Positions 5,593 through 6,326 of a stretch of DNA of 6,326 nucleotides are shown one piece after another. The notes beneath the pieces were generated by a model. That model saw nothing but the letters and a program-made list of their open reading frames with translations. It did no database searches and was not told the origin of the DNA. A program made the position numbers and the translations under genes. Within the stretch, counting starts at the first letter, position 1. Each line of letters starts with the position of its first letter. Source of the stretch: JANQRV01 sp964533785 (lineage in GTDB: Bacteria; Bacteroidota; Bacteroidia; Chitinophagales; Saprospiraceae); the NCBI GenBank assembly GCA_964533785.1, contig CAZHNG010000373.1, positions 1 to 6,326 on the forward strand, read 5' to 3'.

Positions 5593-6326
5593 TTAATCAG
5601 ATCCCGGCAGCCTCATTTCCAAAGCGGCATTTTCGAGAATAAGTATCCAATCCTGTCCTCTGCCTTTTGTAGGCGGTGTATAGGTTTGGATACCTTTTGT
5701 ATCGCCGGTATGGATGTGGTAAGATATGCCGTATCTGGGATCATACCAGATTTCCTTAATGCGTTGACCGTCGATTTTGCTTTTGTCGATCGTGAATGAT
5801 TTTCCTCGGGGAGAATAAACGATAGCAAAGGAGTTGTCCTCCGCCAGAGCCGCCCGTATCTTGGCCCCACCAGATCCAGGGCCGTTCAATATGATTCCTT
5901 GTGCTGGATTTAATTGATGGAAAGGCCTGGCTTCGAATAAATTGCGCAAATGTTTCATCTGAAAAGCGCCGGGGTGATCGAGAGCCTCATACCAGGGCAC
6001 TTTTGCACCGATCACGGGATCGAATCCGGGTTTATACATCTGCCAGATACTATTATGCCCGTAAGTATGGCCACAGGCACCCCCGAGCATCGACCAGTAA
6101 GCGGCTTGCCGGGCGTCATAATCATCAAACACGTCCAAACGGTTAAAACCTCTGAAATAAAAGCCCGTTTGGATGTTCTCGTATCTCGGTTCGCCGTCCA
6201 GTGTTGGTTTGGGAGGATTCAATGATCTATCGTGTTCAGCGTACAAGCCGTTATCGTGGTCATGGCCGCCGTGAGAAGATTGGTACATATTAAAGTCGAG
6301 CCATTCCGCCCGGTGGAAATAATCCG
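5593..6326 (-). CDS. Apiosidase-like (DUF4038, GH140-related) glycoside hydrolase with collagen-binding-like C-terminal domain, 5' end outside window
   Basis: The reading frame is open from the right edge through 243 visible residues to a TAA at 5593-5595; the start lies beyond 6326, so the ATG at 6286-6288 is internal (AEWLDFNMYQS spans it). The visible part covers the last strands of a TIM barrel: WLDFNMYQSSHG (8-19), KPTLDGEPRYEN (39-50) with an acidic residue likely near the active site, FDDYDARQAAYWSMLGGACG (66-85) and GHTYGHNSIWQM (85-96). A beta-rich C-terminal domain (about 156-232) contains SFAIVYSPRGKSF, WYDPRYG and TYTPPTKGRGQDWILIL, matching the putative collagen-binding domain that usually follows. 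Characterised relatives remove apiose from rhamnogalacturonan II side chains, but the family is broad, so substrate is unproven. A signal peptide and the rest of the barrel would be expected upstream. It converges with the small plus-strand ORF ending at 5557, with no obvious shared terminator. Confidence 0.87.
   Translation of the reverse strand, partial: DYFHRAEWLDFNMYQSSHGGHDHDNGLYAEHDRSLNPPKPTLDGEPRYENIQTGFYFRGFNRLDVFDDYDARQAAYWSMLGGACGHTYGHNSIWQMYKPGFDPVIGAKVPWYEALDHPGAFQMKHLRNLFEARPFHQLNPAQGIILNGPGSGGAKIRAALAEDNSFAIVYSPRGKSFTIDKSKIDGQRIKEIWYDPRYGISYHIHTGDTKGIQTYTPPTKGRGQDWILILENAALEMRLPGSD

Noticed and set aside
5554..6225. Plus-strand open frames overlapping the hydrolase region
   Set aside because: They lie opposite a minus-strand gene with clear family motifs along its whole visible length, so they are antisense shadows.

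Overview
The window looks like ordinary chromosome from a Bacteroidota bacterium, probably near Saprospiria (Lewinella/Haliscomenobacter-like). This rests on recalled protein style (GT39, O-antigen-ligase and apiosidase-like proteins), start codons preceded by A-rich stretches with no strong Shine-Dalgarno, moderate GC, and intergenic regions rich in hairpins and a heptamer repeat. No database search was possible, so the genus is not fixed.

Layout: (1) Bases 1-234 hold no recognisable gene. They contain two perfect palindromes and a GC-rich hairpin; the first palindrome is a plausible terminator. (2) Bases 235-3173 are a two-gene operon joined by a 4-base ATGA overlap: a polytopic O-antigen ligase/polymerase-family protein, then a GT39 (ArnT/PMT-like) glycosyltransferase with an extra C-terminal beta-rich extracytoplasmic region. 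Together they suggest transfer of polyprenyl-linked sugars to an envelope acceptor on the outer face of the inner membrane. (3) Bases 3174-3412 are a leader region with five tandem GACACTA units and an 11-bp inverted repeat. (4) Bases 3413-5074 encode glucose-6-phosphate isomerase (pgi), with its signature motifs intact. (5) Bases 5075-5557 hold a short decayed-looking locus: a 28-codon ORF resembling the start of a Bacteroidota HTH-like protein, an in-frame TGA, then a 114-residue ORF that looks like the isolated C-terminal beta-sandwich domain of a larger protein. (6) On the minus strand, from the right edge to 5593, lies the 3' part of an apiosidase-like (DUF4038, GH140-related) glycoside hydrolase with its C-terminal collagen-binding-like domain.

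The functional themes are surface glycan assembly, central sugar-phosphate metabolism (fructose-6-phosphate/glucose-6-phosphate, which also feeds nucleotide sugars), and plant-type polysaccharide breakdown. I see no CRISPR array, tRNA, rRNA, transposase or defence system, and no convincing new multi-gene system. The points most worth a second look are the broken locus at 5120-5557, the intergenic repeats, and two substitutions at conserved ligase positions.
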